DNA of 64,000 nt from JAYEPK01 sp048569615 (GCA_048569615.1 JBLIRK010000008.1:1-64000), one strand, 5' to 3'. Shown: positions 54,108-63,348, counted from the stretch's first letter. Made by a program: numbers and translations. Notes: generated by a model not told the origin, from the sequence alone.

Positions 54108-54871
54108 GCTCTCCCCATCGCTTCGGTCATGGAGGAAACCGCGCTCCTAAGGTCCTTCTCCCTCTCTATAAAAGTACCGGTCACTATTACGTCCGCACCA
54201 GCTTTCACTGCTTCGAATGCCCTTTGGGGGCTGTTGATACCGCCTCCGAGTATGATGGGGATGGAAAGTATCGACCTCACGGATCTTATCATCTCGTAGG
54301 GTATGGGCTCACTGACTCCCGAGCCCCCTTCGAGATAGCAGAAGTCCATGCCGAAGAGTTCTGCCGCCTTTGCGTATTCCATTGCCGTCCGAGTGTCGCT
54401 CCTCGGTATCAGATCCACATCCCCGACCTCCCCCACCGTCATTCCGGGCTCGACAACTATGTACCCCACCGGTATCGCCTCGAGGCCCATCTCGGCTATT
54501 CTCAACGATCCCCTGGCTGCCTCCCTGATGACGTAGTCCAGGTTCCTGGAGTTCATGAGGCTCATGTAGAATACGGCGTCGGCGTCGGGGGATAGCACCT
54601 GGTGCGATGTAGGGAATATAATAATTGGAAGGCTGGTTTCGGCTTTGACCGCGGAGATCGTGGTCCCGAGCTTCTCATCGTTCACCCCGGTAGTCCCGCC
54701 GATGAGGAGGATATCGGTTCCCCCCTCCTGGGCATGAGATGCCAGGGAAGCCGATCTTTCGGGACCCTGCTTGTCGGGATCTATCAAAGTAACATGGACC
54801 GGACCCCTCTCCAGGCGTTTGCTTATAAGGTCCCTGACGCCGCTCACGCTCCGTCTAAACGAACTTCCCAT
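54092..54871 (-). CDS. Geranylgeranylglyceryl phosphate synthase
   Basis: 259 residues. Forms the first ether bond of archaeal membrane lipids from glycerol-1-phosphate and geranylgeranyl diphosphate. TIM-barrel motifs: TLIDPDKQ, LLIGGTTG, IIFPTSHQVLSPDADAVFYM (in parts), CYLEGGSGVSEPI, ILGGGINSPQRA and GADVIVTGTFIE. A clear archaeal lipid marker. Upstream lies the C/D RNA and the PfkB gene. Confidence 0.95.
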   Translation of the reverse strand: MGSSFRRSVSGVRDLISKRLERGPVHVTLIDPDKQGPERSASLASHAQEGGTDILLIGGTTGVNDEKLGTTISAVKAETSLPIIIFPTSHQVLSPDADAVFYMSLMNSRNLDYVIREAARGSLRIAEMGLEAIPVGYIVVEPGMTVGEVGDVDLIPRSDTRTAMEYAKAAELFGMDFCYLEGGSGVSEPIPYEMIRSVRSILSIPIILGGGINSPQRAFEAVKAGADVIVTGTFIEREKDLRSAVSSMTEAMGRAWKER

Positions 54872-54930
54872 TTAATACCTTTCCATAGAGAGGCTGAAAA
54901 TCCAAATTGGCAGGAAGCCGTTGGACCAAG

Positions 54931-54940
54931 GGATAAATAC
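54931..54940 (+). promoter_or_regulatory. TATA box of the C/D guide RNA
   Basis: GGATAAATAC centred near 54935 lies about 26 bases before the first base of the predicted RNA at 54961, the standard archaeal TATA-to-start distance. Confidence 0.6.
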
Positions 54941-54960
54941 CAGCAGCGGGATTTCAAATC

Positions 54961-55019
54961 CCCGCGATGATGAACGAGACTTAGCTGAAAGTTGATGAAT
55001 GATGGGCGAGCTGAGCGGG
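54961..55019 (+). ncRNA. Box C/D guide RNA (sRNA) for 2'-O-methylation
   Basis: Complete archaeal C/D architecture in 59 bases: terminal stem CCCGC (54961-54965), box C ATGATGA (54967-54973), 11-base guide, box D' CTGA (54985-54988), 3-base spacer, box C' TTGATGA (54992-54998), 12-base guide, box D CTGA (55011-55014), and GCGGG (55015-55019) closing the stem with five pairs. By the rule of five, the D' guide ACGAGACTTAG directs to the G in target CTAAGTCTCGT, and the D guide ATGATGGGCGAG to the fifth base C in CTCGCCCATCAT. A TATA box sits at the right distance. The RNA targets are not identified here. Confidence 0.85.
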
Positions 55020-55030
55020 TCCTTTCTATT

Positions 55031-55969
55031 TCATCTTAGGCTTTGAATGACTTTGAGTAATGCTTCCCAATCCGTATCGTAGCCCTGTGGACCCTTTCCG
55101 GTCAGGGACAGGGCGCCCATCGCATTTCCATATAAAAGAGAATCATAGGAGGAAAGGCCCCTTATGAGAGCGGAATAGAACCCTCCCCTGAAAGCATCCC
55201 CGGCACCAGTCGGGTCTATGACGGGGCCTGTTTCCACGGGGCCTTGATAAAGCGTTTCGCCCTGTGTTATCAGTATCGAGCCGCGCTCCCCCATTGTGAT
55301 GACAGCTTCTTTCAGATGATCGAAGGGCTCCGAAGGGACCTCCACTTCCATACCTGCAATCTTCCTTTCCATTCCCTTCCAACCGCATATCCTCAGCAGA
55401 TGCTTCCACTCGTCCAGGTTACCGAAGAACCTGGTGCAGTACTTCAGCACCTCGGTCATTTTGGACCGTTCCCATCTGAAATATATCTCCTGTCCTGGGT
55501 CCATTCCGACCTCGATCCTCATGCCCGCATAGTGTTTTGCGGTCCTGATCGTGAAATCGGGATCAGATGTTGCGATGTGAACGAAGGAGACATCCTCGAA
55601 GACAGGAATGTCGATGCTCCCCTGCTTCTCCATGGCCCCCATCATGAAGGCGTAGGTCTGTTTTCCCCCGGGCGCGGTCAATACCGTACATGAGGGGGAA
55701 GGAAGCTCTTCATCGACAACCATTCCCGACAGGTCCACCCCCAGCTCCTTCAATCTTCCCTCATAATCCGGGTCCAGGTCCCTCCCGACAACCGTGGACA
55801 GGATCACACCAGTACCGAGCTTTGCCAATGCAGCCGCGATATTCCCACCGCATCCGCCGTACTCGATCCTCTGGGACCTTACGGGAGTGGACTGTCCCTC
55901 CGCCGGAAGGTAGTCCACGGTCAATATTCTATCTATATTGAGGTTTCCGCAGACAAGAATCCTTCCCAT
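55031..55969 (-). CDS. PfkB family carbohydrate/nucleoside kinase
   Basis: 312 residues. Ribokinase-fold kinase: CGNLNIDRIL at the start, GGCGGNIAAALAKLG (substrate site) and DPTGAGDAFRGGF (anion hole with catalytic Asp) near the end. The ATG at 55969 is preferred because GRILVCGN immediately follows; upstream in-frame codons read through the promoter. Substrate (ribose, nucleoside, sugar phosphate) not determinable. It ends 12 bases from the C/D RNA on the opposite strand. Confidence 0.9.
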   Translation of the reverse strand: MGRILVCGNLNIDRILTVDYLPAEGQSTPVRSQRIEYGGCGGNIAAALAKLGTGVILSTVVGRDLDPDYEGRLKELGVDLSGMVVDEELPSPSCTVLTAPGGKQTYAFMMGAMEKQGSIDIPVFEDVSFVHIATSDPDFTIRTAKHYAGMRIEVGMDPGQEIYFRWERSKMTEVLKYCTRFFGNLDEWKHLLRICGWKGMERKIAGMEVEVPSEPFDHLKEAVITMGERGSILITQGETLYQGPVETGPVIDPTGAGDAFRGGFYSALIRGLSSYDSLLYGNAMGALSLTGKGPQGYDTDWEALLKVIQSLR

Positions 55970-56088
55970 GGTGCCGAAGCCCCCCCTCAAGATAAAAAGG
56001 TAACCGAATTCTAAGCTTTTTCCCACATAAGACGTACCATTAAACTTATTATCAAAGTGGACTTACACCTTTTGAAATCGGTGTCGCC

Positions 56089-57234
56089 ATGGCCAGGACC
56101 CAGGAAACGCCATCGAGGGAGATCAGAAGAGCTCCTCCGAGGCCAATACCCCGCTCCGCTAGAGCAAGGAGCCACCCTTCACAAATACCCTTAAGGGGAA
56201 GGGAAGAGAAAGAGGCACCCCTGGAAGAGGAAGAGAATGAGACCTTCAAGAAAAAAGCCATGAGGGAGGGCAGATCCTTCCTCTTCGACTTCCTGGCCGC
56301 CGTGATAGTCCTACTTCTCATTGTCGGAGCGCTTTATACCTTTACAGGCAACTGGCCGCCACTGGTGGTTGTCCAGTCCGGCTCCATGGAGCACTCGGCC
56401 GAGGAATCCCAGATAGGGGTCATAGATACCGGGGACCTGGTCTTCGTGAAGAAGCTGGGAGACACTTCCATAGTTCCCTATGTGGAGGGGAGGCAGAAGG
56501 ACCATCGTACCTATTCGTCCTACGGAGATGTGATAATTTTCCGCCCCAACGGGGACGAAGATAGGACTGCCATCATTCACAGGGCCGTGGTATGGATCGA
56601 GTTCAACAACTCCACCTATGACTACGAGACCTTCGAAGGGGGTGGTTTCGACATCCCTTCCATGGGTATAAACAACAGCAAAGGGGTCATCACTATCGAC
56701 GAATATGAATGGCCCAAGGATCCAGGGGGGGACCTCGAAATAGACCTGGGAAAGATACTCAGGTCCTTTAGGAACATCAGGGAGGTGCCCCATTCAGGAT
56801 TTCTGACCAAGGGAGATGACAACGGGGGGGTTGACCAGACATCCGATTTCGGACCAGAACCGTGGATGCAGCCGGTCAAGAAGGAATGGATACTGGGCAA
56901 ATCCGTTGGAGAGCTGCCCTGGTTCGGAATAATCAAACTGTGGATGGAGGGCAAATCAGACTGGCGCCCCAATTCACAGAGGAACCTGATAATAACCCTT
57001 ATCGTGATCGTCCTACTCCCCTTTGTCATAGACTTCAGCGTCCACCTTATCACAAGGGGACGGAAAAAGGAAGGGGAAGAGGAGGAGCCCCCCGAGGAAG
57101 AGGAGAGACCAAAAAGGGCGGGCGGGAAGAAGAACTTCATCGATCTGGAAAGAGAGAAAACTCCAACTAGGAAGAAAGCTGAGGCAGGTCCCAAGAGGGC
57201 TCCCTCTCCCCGGCTCGGCAGATCGAGGAAATGA
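56089..57234 (+). CDS. Signal peptidase I, archaeal/ER type
   Basis: 381 residues. After a long basic, Pro-rich cytoplasmic extension (1-60), a membrane helix (about 63-88) precedes the S26B active site: VVQSGSMEHS with Ser99, and IIHRAVV with His164 replacing the bacterial Lys. GFLTKGDDNGGVDQ is the conserved Asp box. An insertion of about 70 residues lies between His and Asp boxes, and a second membrane helix (about 303-322) leads to a charged Lys/Glu/Pro-rich tail. It would process the several secreted proteins seen here. Confidence 0.9.
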   Translation: MARTQETPSREIRRAPPRPIPRSARARSHPSQIPLRGREEKEAPLEEEENETFKKKAMREGRSFLFDFLAAVIVLLLIVGALYTFTGNWPPLVVVQSGSMEHSAEESQIGVIDTGDLVFVKKLGDTSIVPYVEGRQKDHRTYSSYGDVIIFRPNGDEDRTAIIHRAVVWIEFNNSTYDYETFEGGGFDIPSMGINNSKGVITIDEYEWPKDPGGDLEIDLGKILRSFRNIREVPHSGFLTKGDDNGGVDQTSDFGPEPWMQPVKKEWILGKSVGELPWFGIIKLWMEGKSDWRPNSQRNLIITLIVIVLLPFVIDFSVHLITRGRKKEGEEEEPPEEEERPKRAGGKKNFIDLEREKTPTRKKAEAGPKRAPSPRLGRSRK

Positions 57235-57241
57235 AAACTGT

Positions 57242-59233
57242 TCAATCCGAGGCGTTGTAGAATATCTGAGCGTCGGAGGGGTGGTACTCCCCTTCGCCCT
57301 TTATTATGTAGGATATCACGAGGCTCTGACCAGGTTCTATCTTCGGGACCTTCCATTCAAGCATTGTAATGCCCTCGGGGGTGTCCTCCTCCATAGGCTG
57401 GATAGAGAAGTTCGATCCGTTGAAGTTCTCCGGTATAAGATCGCTCATCGTAAGGTCCACGACTGGATTGCTCCCCCTGTTGCGGTATAGGAGCTCTATC
57501 CTGTATTCCCCCGGTGTTCTCCCCTGCTCGATGGATTTGCCAATTGAGAACTTCCTGAGTATCTGTAGGGTGTCGATTACCGGGGCGCCGGCAACATCTC
57601 TGCCGGGGATTACGGGGCCGGGAAGGTATGTCCTTACATCGACCTCGGCGGGGGCCTCGATGGAGTCCTCCGGTTCCGGCCTGTACACCACCGTTTTATA
57701 TTTTATTACGAGCCGCTCCCCGGAGCGGAGAGGGCCTCCGAACCTGGAAAGATCGTCTATCCTTATGAAGAGCTGCTGCTCCGTTGTCGGGTCCACCTTG
57801 TCGGGCTCCACATGTATACCTATATTATCCTCCAACGGGAAACCCGCCTTCTCCACTGAGATCGTGTGGAACTCCGGAGGCAGGAAGTACCTGGGAAGAG
57901 TGTCCCTGACAAAGACCTGTTCGACGTCCGCATAACCGGTATTCTCTATGGTTAGGGTCGCAAGGACCTCCGTCGACCTTTTTGCTTCGACCTTCCTTTT
58001 GTCGAAGGTCTTCTTGAAGGAGATGGCCGCCGGATAGAAATCACCGCCCTCCTTATGAAGCCTGTAGTTGATGTTCTTCGAGAGTCCGGGAACTATGTTG
58101 AGGACCAGATTCTTGATGAATGTGGGTTTCTCATCGTTGCTGATCAGCCAGGAATCGGATTCCCACCTGTTGCCGGGCCTGATGTAAACATCGGGGCGGT
58201 CCAGATTGAGATAGATCCTATCGGACCTTGTATCCTTCACCTCCACCCTCATTATCTCAACCTCGAAATCGGAGGTATTCTCTACTACGAACCTGCATAT
58301 CCACTCGCCGGGCTCCTCCGTTTCATCCGCTTCGATGAAATACATATTCTTGCACATGGCCTCGAAGGAGTCGACGACTATGTTGGTGATGATGTCCTCC
58401 CCGTCAGCTCTAAGAACTACATCACCTGTGGGTATCGCATCGTTGACGTTAGGATCGATGTCGCCCTCGTATCTAAGAACCCGCATCTCTCCGGGCTGAA
58501 GCGAGGGTATCCTCCATACCAGATCCCCTTCCTCGATGGCAACATCCTCTCCCATCTCACCTGGGAACATGACATTCTTGAGCTGGGGCGGTATCCTCTT
58601 CCTTGCCACGACATCGGTGTAGGGTATGACAGCGAGGTTCTTCAGACCGAGCTGAAGGATTGTGTGCGACGGCTGACCCTTGAGTATGACCCTCGATTCG
58701 GGCAGGTCCGGATGGGTGGAGATGACCTCTTCGAGGGCTATCGACGGCTCGTGGATATCTATCGTATACTCCCGGGACACCTTGTTGGCAGGCTCTATCT
58801 CCTTGGCCGAGACGTTTCTGAAATCCAGGACCGCGATCCCGGTCTCCTCGTAGAGGCCGACATCAACGTCCCAGATCCTGTCCTTCTGGGATCGGTTCTC
58901 GACTGACACCACTCCGAATACCCTATGGCTCTTTATTCCACCCTCAATATCCAGCTTGACCTCTTCATCCTCCTTGAAATGGATCATCGCCCCCGAATCG
59001 TCCGAGAAGCGGATATTGGATTCCATTATCTCCTCCTTGAAGTGCTTCTCCTTGGTGATCCAGTCCTCGTACCGGTCGTACATCAACGCACCGGTCTTGG
59101 GATCCATCTTCGCACCCACTTTTCCGAAACCGGAATCCGATGGGAGCGTTCTCTCATTGGCGCTGAGCTGATACTTGTATGGGGTTCGCCCGACCAGTTT
59201 TCTTTCCACGTCAACTATTGTCTCTTCCTCCAT
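57242..59233 (-). CDS. Large multi-domain beta-rich protein, function unknown
   Basis: 663 residues with no signal peptide or membrane helix, so probably cytoplasmic or non-classically located. It is composed of repeated beta-sandwich-like segments; parts resemble DUF11/CARDB-type repeats (VENRSQKDR..., VENTSDFEVE, TIENTGYADVEQVFVRDTLP, LLYRNRGSNPVVDLTMSDLIP read as separate blocks). N-terminal region has an acidic helical portion. ATG 59233 has AAAGGAGGG upstream; the 18 codons before it are rejected. No enzyme motif is visible. Confidence 0.7.
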   Translation of the reverse strand: MEEETIVDVERKLVGRTPYKYQLSANERTLPSDSGFGKVGAKMDPKTGALMYDRYEDWITKEKHFKEEIMESNIRFSDDSGAMIHFKEDEEVKLDIEGGIKSHRVFGVVSVENRSQKDRIWDVDVGLYEETGIAVLDFRNVSAKEIEPANKVSREYTIDIHEPSIALEEVISTHPDLPESRVILKGQPSHTILQLGLKNLAVIPYTDVVARKRIPPQLKNVMFPGEMGEDVAIEEGDLVWRIPSLQPGEMRVLRYEGDIDPNVNDAIPTGDVVLRADGEDIITNIVVDSFEAMCKNMYFIEADETEEPGEWICRFVVENTSDFEVEIMRVEVKDTRSDRIYLNLDRPDVYIRPGNRWESDSWLISNDEKPTFIKNLVLNIVPGLSKNINYRLHKEGGDFYPAAISFKKTFDKRKVEAKRSTEVLATLTIENTGYADVEQVFVRDTLPRYFLPPEFHTISVEKAGFPLEDNIGIHVEPDKVDPTTEQQLFIRIDDLSRFGGPLRSGERLVIKYKTVVYRPEPEDSIEAPAEVDVRTYLPGPVIPGRDVAGAPVIDTLQILRKFSIGKSIEQGRTPGEYRIELLYRNRGSNPVVDLTMSDLIPENFNGSNFSIQPMEEDTPEGITMLEWKVPKIEPGQSLVISYIIKGEGEYHPSDAQIFYNASD

Positions 59234-59392
59234 CCAGGTCCCTCCTTTCCCCTGAAGAATGAGAGCGTATCTGCTATGGGATGTCAAATGGAACGTTATT
59301 CCCTTTATTTATTGTTTCGTCCCGAAGTCGCTCCGAAGACAGGACTGGGACCCTTGACAGGATTTTAATAATTGGTCACGGTAGGGATTGCC

Positions 59393-61528
59393 ATGCAGAA
59401 GAAAAGCCTCTCCTCGTTTGCGGTCAGGAGGTTCGTCCAGGAGGCAAATGCTGTCGAGGGGGCATATTTCCATAAAGCCTACCAAATAGACTATGATACC
59501 CTTGTTCTGAGATTCGCCATCAGGAGAGATATCTTCGGGGAGGCACCGTCCAGGGGAAGATTCAAGGAGCAGATCCTCAGGGATGAGGATGCCCATGATG
59601 ATGAAGTGAAGGGAATATCTCTGGGAGAAGGAGGGGGGAGCTACATCAAGTTCGACCTCTACTTCAAGATGGGAGGATTCATTTTCGTTACATCACAGGT
59701 TGGCAGGGAGATGCCGAAGGAGCCCTCGCCCTTTGCGATGAAGCTAAGGAAATCACTCGACAACAGGATACTCAGGAAGGTCGAGCAGGTGGGGATGGAC
59801 AGACTGGTAGTATTGACCTTCGCTCCGTTCTCCGAAGGGGAGGAGGAATGGAAGCTCTATCTGGAGCTCTTCGGAGACGGCAATGCCATACTTGTCAAGG
59901 GTAACAGGATAGAGGCCCCCTTCACATCCAAGTCCTGGTCATCGAGGACCGTTAAGAGAGGGGAGGAGTTCCTGCCTCCTCCTTCCGGGATCGACGCATT
60001 CGAACTCGACAAAAGCGGGATGAAGGAGCTTATGGAGGGATCGAAAGAGGACCTCGTGAGGTTCCTGATAAAGAGGTGTAACCTTCCCCCGGTGTATGCT
60101 GAGGAGGTATGCTCCAGAGCAGGTCTGGACAAGAAGACGGACCCGTCCGGTCTTGATGAGGAAGGGCTCACCGATCTGTTCCTGGTATTCAGGGAGCTGA
60201 TGGAGGAGGTCCTTAACGGCGAGAAGGCCTATGTTCATTTCATGAAGGAGCAGCCGATCCTTATTGAGCCAACGCTTCTTGGCAGCTTCTTCGATGCCAA
60301 GGATATCCCTGATGCGAAGGAAAGGTTCTCAGAGGATGCTACCAGGGCAAAGGGGGATTTCTTCATGGAGATGCTCTCCATCAATCAGGCACTGGAGCTT
60401 TACATGTTCGAGGGCGGTAGCGTCAAGGAGGTAAGGGACGTAACAAGGAAGGAGAGGAAGATCCAGAAGATAGAGGCCATGATGGTGTCCCAGGTGAAGG
60501 CCCTGTCGGAAAGGGAGAAGGAGGCTGTCCGGTTCAAGGAGCAGGCTGACGCCCTTTATTTCAAGTATCAGGAGATCGACGAGCTCCTGAAGGGATTCGA
60601 CAAGATGGAATACGAGATGGATAATTCCTCATTCCCCAAGGTCGAGGAGCTGGTCCAGGGACCGGGGGGTACCTTTACTTTGAAGGTGAGGCTGGAAACG
60701 GAAAGCGGAGAGGACGTCCTAGAGCTCGATCCGAACATGGATATAAACCAGAACGCAGACATCCTCTACAGCAAGTCCAAAACTGCCAGGAGGAAGATGG
60801 AGGGCATAGAGAAAGCGCTTTCGGAGACCAGGAAGAAGCTTGCGAATGCGAAGAAGGAAGCGGAGGACGAGGAGGACGACATCACGGGTTCCTCGAACCA
60901 CCGCGTTTTCTGGTTCGAGGCATACAGGTGGTGCTTCTCCTCCGAGGAGATCCTGATGATAGGGGGGCGCGATGCGAAGTCCAACGAGAGGGTCGTGAAG
61001 AAGTACATGAGGGACTGCGACATTTATGCCCATGCCGATATCTCCGGAGCCGCAAGCGTTGTAGTGAGGGGTGAGAAAGAGAAGGAGATCGGGGAGCGCA
61101 CGAGGGAGGAGGCTTGCCATTTCTCCGTTCTCAATTCCAAGGCCTGGAATGCGGCGATAGGCTCCGTGGGAGCCTACTGGGTGCTCCCGGATCAGGTGAG
61201 CAGGACGCCGCAGTCCGGAGAGTTCCTCGCCAAGGGCTCGTTCGTCATCAGAGGAAAGAAGAACTTCGTGGAGAAGCTCCCTCTGGAGGGAGCCGCGGGG
61301 ACCGTTTACATTGAAGGGGTTCCGAAGATCATGTTCGGACCCGAGAGATCGGTGATGGGGAGCTGCACGGGGACTTATTTCAAGCTGAGGCCCGGAAAGA
61401 CCAAGAAATCCGATATTGCAAAGGTCATCGCCTCGGAGCTCGGGGGGGAGCTCGATCAGGTGATGTCGGTGCTCCCTGCGGGGAACATGGACATGACCCG
61501 GGTCAGGAGAGGGGAAGGAGACGGTTGA
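59393..61528 (+). CDS. Rqc2/NEMF family (NFACT) ribosome quality-control protein
   Basis: 711 residues. NFACT-N domain (about 1-200), helix-hairpin-helix-like middle, long coiled coil (about 360-520) and NFACT-R domain with WFEAYRWCFSSEEILMIGG, RDAKSNERVVKKYM and YAHADISGAASVVV. It binds 60S-like subunits blocked with nascent chains and peptidyl-tRNA. The N-terminal SSFAVRRFVQEA has Ala where the family commonly has an Asp (SSFDV); the Asp is important for tailing in yeast Rqc2. TATA-like GATTTTAATAATT about 28 bases upstream of ATG 59393 suggests a leaderless message. Confidence 0.92.
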   Translation: MQKKSLSSFAVRRFVQEANAVEGAYFHKAYQIDYDTLVLRFAIRRDIFGEAPSRGRFKEQILRDEDAHDDEVKGISLGEGGGSYIKFDLYFKMGGFIFVTSQVGREMPKEPSPFAMKLRKSLDNRILRKVEQVGMDRLVVLTFAPFSEGEEEWKLYLELFGDGNAILVKGNRIEAPFTSKSWSSRTVKRGEEFLPPPSGIDAFELDKSGMKELMEGSKEDLVRFLIKRCNLPPVYAEEVCSRAGLDKKTDPSGLDEEGLTDLFLVFRELMEEVLNGEKAYVHFMKEQPILIEPTLLGSFFDAKDIPDAKERFSEDATRAKGDFFMEMLSINQALELYMFEGGSVKEVRDVTRKERKIQKIEAMMVSQVKALSEREKEAVRFKEQADALYFKYQEIDELLKGFDKMEYEMDNSSFPKVEELVQGPGGTFTLKVRLETESGEDVLELDPNMDINQNADILYSKSKTARRKMEGIEKALSETRKKLANAKKEAEDEEDDITGSSNHRVFWFEAYRWCFSSEEILMIGGRDAKSNERVVKKYMRDCDIYAHADISGAASVVVRGEKEKEIGERTREEACHFSVLNSKAWNAAIGSVGAYWVLPDQVSRTPQSGEFLAKGSFVIRGKKNFVEKLPLEGAAGTVYIEGVPKIMFGPERSVMGSCTGTYFKLRPGKTKKSDIAKVIASELGGELDQVMSVLPAGNMDMTRVRRGEGDG

Positions 61529-61561
61529 GCACCACTTTCGATTAGACCGTTCTTTGTTCAT

Positions 61562-61615
61562 GAAAAAAAAACAATCCCCTGGACAAGGATCAACGGCATC
61601 ACAGTCCACGGGGAT
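61562..61615 (-). terminator. Terminator of the zinc-ribbon gene
   Basis: On the minus strand, ATCCCC-G-TGGAC (61615 to 61604) pairs with GTCCA-GGGGAT (61584 to 61574) apart from one bulged base, around a 19-base loop, and is followed by TTGTTTTTTTTT. It lies between convergent genes. Confidence 0.65.
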
Positions 61616-61632
61616 GTGATTTCTTATTGGTT

Positions 61633-61833
61633 TCAACAATATTTCTGTTCCATCTTGAGGACCTTTCTCCACGTGGGATTCGAAAGTTCTTCATCCTTCT
61701 GAGTTGGTATCCATGTCTTTCCGCAATCCCAGCAGGATACCGATTCTTCAAGGGTGAATATATCCGTGGAATATGACAGCACCTCCGACCTGCAGTTCGG
61801 ACACCTCATATCCCTCTCAACACATTTTACCAT
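61633..61833 (-). CDS. Small zinc-ribbon protein
   Basis: 66 residues. CPNC and CWDC about 24 residues apart form one zinc ribbon, followed by a Lys/Glu-rich helix and a final Cys. ATG 61833 or the internal ATG at 61809 may start it; both keep the ribbon. Such mini-ribbons are often nucleic-acid or ribosome-binding. No family assigned. Confidence 0.65.
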   Translation of the reverse strand: MVKCVERDMRCPNCRSEVLSYSTDIFTLEESVSCWDCGKTWIPTQKDEELSNPTWRKVLKMEQKYC

Positions 61834-62141
61834 GAGAGTAAATATAAAATCGGATTATTCCACTTGACGCTTAATATGTTAAAAAATTGGTTATAACTAT
61901 TTTTCTGGTAATTATATTTCCATCTCTTTCAAGGTTTTATTAACATTTATTTGTCATTTAAGTTTTAAATCAGGAATTCTTTCAATGAAAAGGGAACTAA
62001 AGTTTAACACATATATGGTACCCACATTTTGTGAAAGACCGACTTTACGGTTGTGCAAGATTATTGAACATTTGTATCCTGTTTTTTCAGGGATTAGATA
62101 AATATGTTAATTGAAGAAATCCGGGTGCAAGGTGGATTTCG
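61834..62141. other. AT-rich intergenic region
   Basis: About 308 bases, far richer in A and T than the surroundings, between divergent genes. It holds several TATA-like blocks (near 61990-62015 and 62095-62105) usable in either direction. A 38-codon ORF starts at 61985, without a ribosome site or recognisable composition, and is not called. No convincing RNA or repeat seen. Confidence 0.5.
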
Positions 62142-62654
62142 ATGACAACGCTCAAAGAACTCAACAATCTGGCGAAGGAATGTGAAAAATGCGCACTGCA
62201 GGACTCGAGGTCGATAAACGATCATCTGAAGGAATGCAACACATGCGGGGATTACTTCGAGAAAGCGGAGAACTTCAACAAGCAGCTGAAGGAGATCCGG
62301 GACATCGCAAAGAAGTCCGAGAGTGCGATACACAGGGACGTCCACGAAAGGATATCCAGAATAGCGAACATGGAAGACGAAGATAGAAAGACCGCTCTTA
62401 CAGATCTTCTAGATGCTATATCGATCCTTCCGGAGAGCGACAGGATCAGGTTCGTGAGAACGAGGACTGAGATCATCACTGATTTCTCAAAATACGAAAG
62501 GGATCCCATTATAGAGACCATGATATCGGTGACCAAGGATTGGGACAAGGAAAGAAAAAGGATCGAGATGACCTCATTGATGAAGGCCACGGATGATTTT
62601 CCGGTATTGAAGAAGATCATGATCCGCAACATGTTCGAAGACATGCTGTCATGA
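62142..62654 (+). CDS. Helical protein with anti-sigma-like zinc motif
   Basis: 170 residues. The N-terminus has Cys14, Cys17, then His28-x3-Cys32-x2-Cys35 (HLKECNTC), the same H-x3-C-x2-C pattern used by zinc-binding anti-sigma (ZAS) domains of bacteria. The remainder is helical and charged, with many Asp-Arg and Ile-Ser-Ile stretches, and no membrane segment. AAGGTGGATTT precedes the ATG. Archaea have no sigma factors, so the role is open: perhaps a redox or zinc sensor. Confidence 0.65.
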   Translation: MTTLKELNNLAKECEKCALQDSRSINDHLKECNTCGDYFEKAENFNKQLKEIRDIAKKSESAIHRDVHERISRIANMEDEDRKTALTDLLDAISILPESDRIRFVRTRTEIITDFSKYERDPIIETMISVTKDWDKERKRIEMTSLMKATDDFPVLKKIMIRNMFEDMLS

Positions 62655-62733
62655 TAATAATTTAAAAAATTTCATAAAGAAAAAATTGGTGAATTCATCA
62701 GAAGGACCTCTTTTTCCATGAAATCCTGAATGC

Positions 62734-63348
62734 TTACATCTCCGCGGGCAAAATGAATTTTGCCAATCCCGCGGCCGCAGCGATCTTGATCAGATCTCCG
62801 GCTATGAACGGGACGAATCCAACGCTGAGGAGCTTCACAAGCGTGATGGGTCCGATGAACTCCCCCCACCAGATATTAAGGACCAGCAATCCGGGCAGAA
62901 ATATCAGGACAAAGTTAGCAAACAGCAACATGGGAATAAGGTATGCCACCTTCCTGGAGCGAACATGCCTCTCCGTCATGTACCCTATGAACGATGCCGC
63001 CAGGATGAATCCTAGGAGATATCCACCAGTTGCACCTGTTAAGGCGGATAGTCCGCCCATACCATTGGTAAACCATGGAATACCAGCCGCGCCGATGCCT
63101 ACATACATCGCCATGCTAGCTCCGCCCCATCTTCCGAGCACCATTCCGGCCAGTAGAACGGCGAATGTTTGACCCGTTATGGGAACCGGGGAGAATGGAA
63201 ATACGAACCTTACCTGGGCCAAAAGACCCGTGAGAACGGCGAAGCCGAGGGCGAGCATTACCTTGTCGACAAGTTCCAGTTCGTTCCTCCACCTGTGGAA
63301 TCTAGCTATTTTTTCCATATACTTTGATGAGTATCCGTTCTCGCTCAT
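62734..63348 (-). CDS. bioY: BioY family biotin transporter substrate-binding component
   Basis: 204 residues with six predicted membrane helices. The S-component of ECF biotin transporters: FPFSPVPITGQTFAVLLAG, GGLSALTGATGGYLLGF and IAGDLIKIAAAAGLAKF are typical BioY motifs. No ECF ATPase genes are adjacent, so it may use a shared energising module or work alone. A promoter-like TTATTAAC lies near 63396-63403 on the minus strand. Confidence 0.93.
   Translation of the reverse strand: MSENGYSSKYMEKIARFHRWRNELELVDKVMLALGFAVLTGLLAQVRFVFPFSPVPITGQTFAVLLAGMVLGRWGGASMAMYVGIGAAGIPWFTNGMGGLSALTGATGGYLLGFILAASFIGYMTERHVRSRKVAYLIPMLLFANFVLIFLPGLLVLNIWWGEFIGPITLVKLLSVGFVPFIAGDLIKIAAAAGLAKFILPAEM

Noticed and set aside
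61985..62101. 38-codon ORF in the AT-rich intergenic region
   Set aside because: No ribosome site, no recognisable composition or domain; expected by chance in such sequence.
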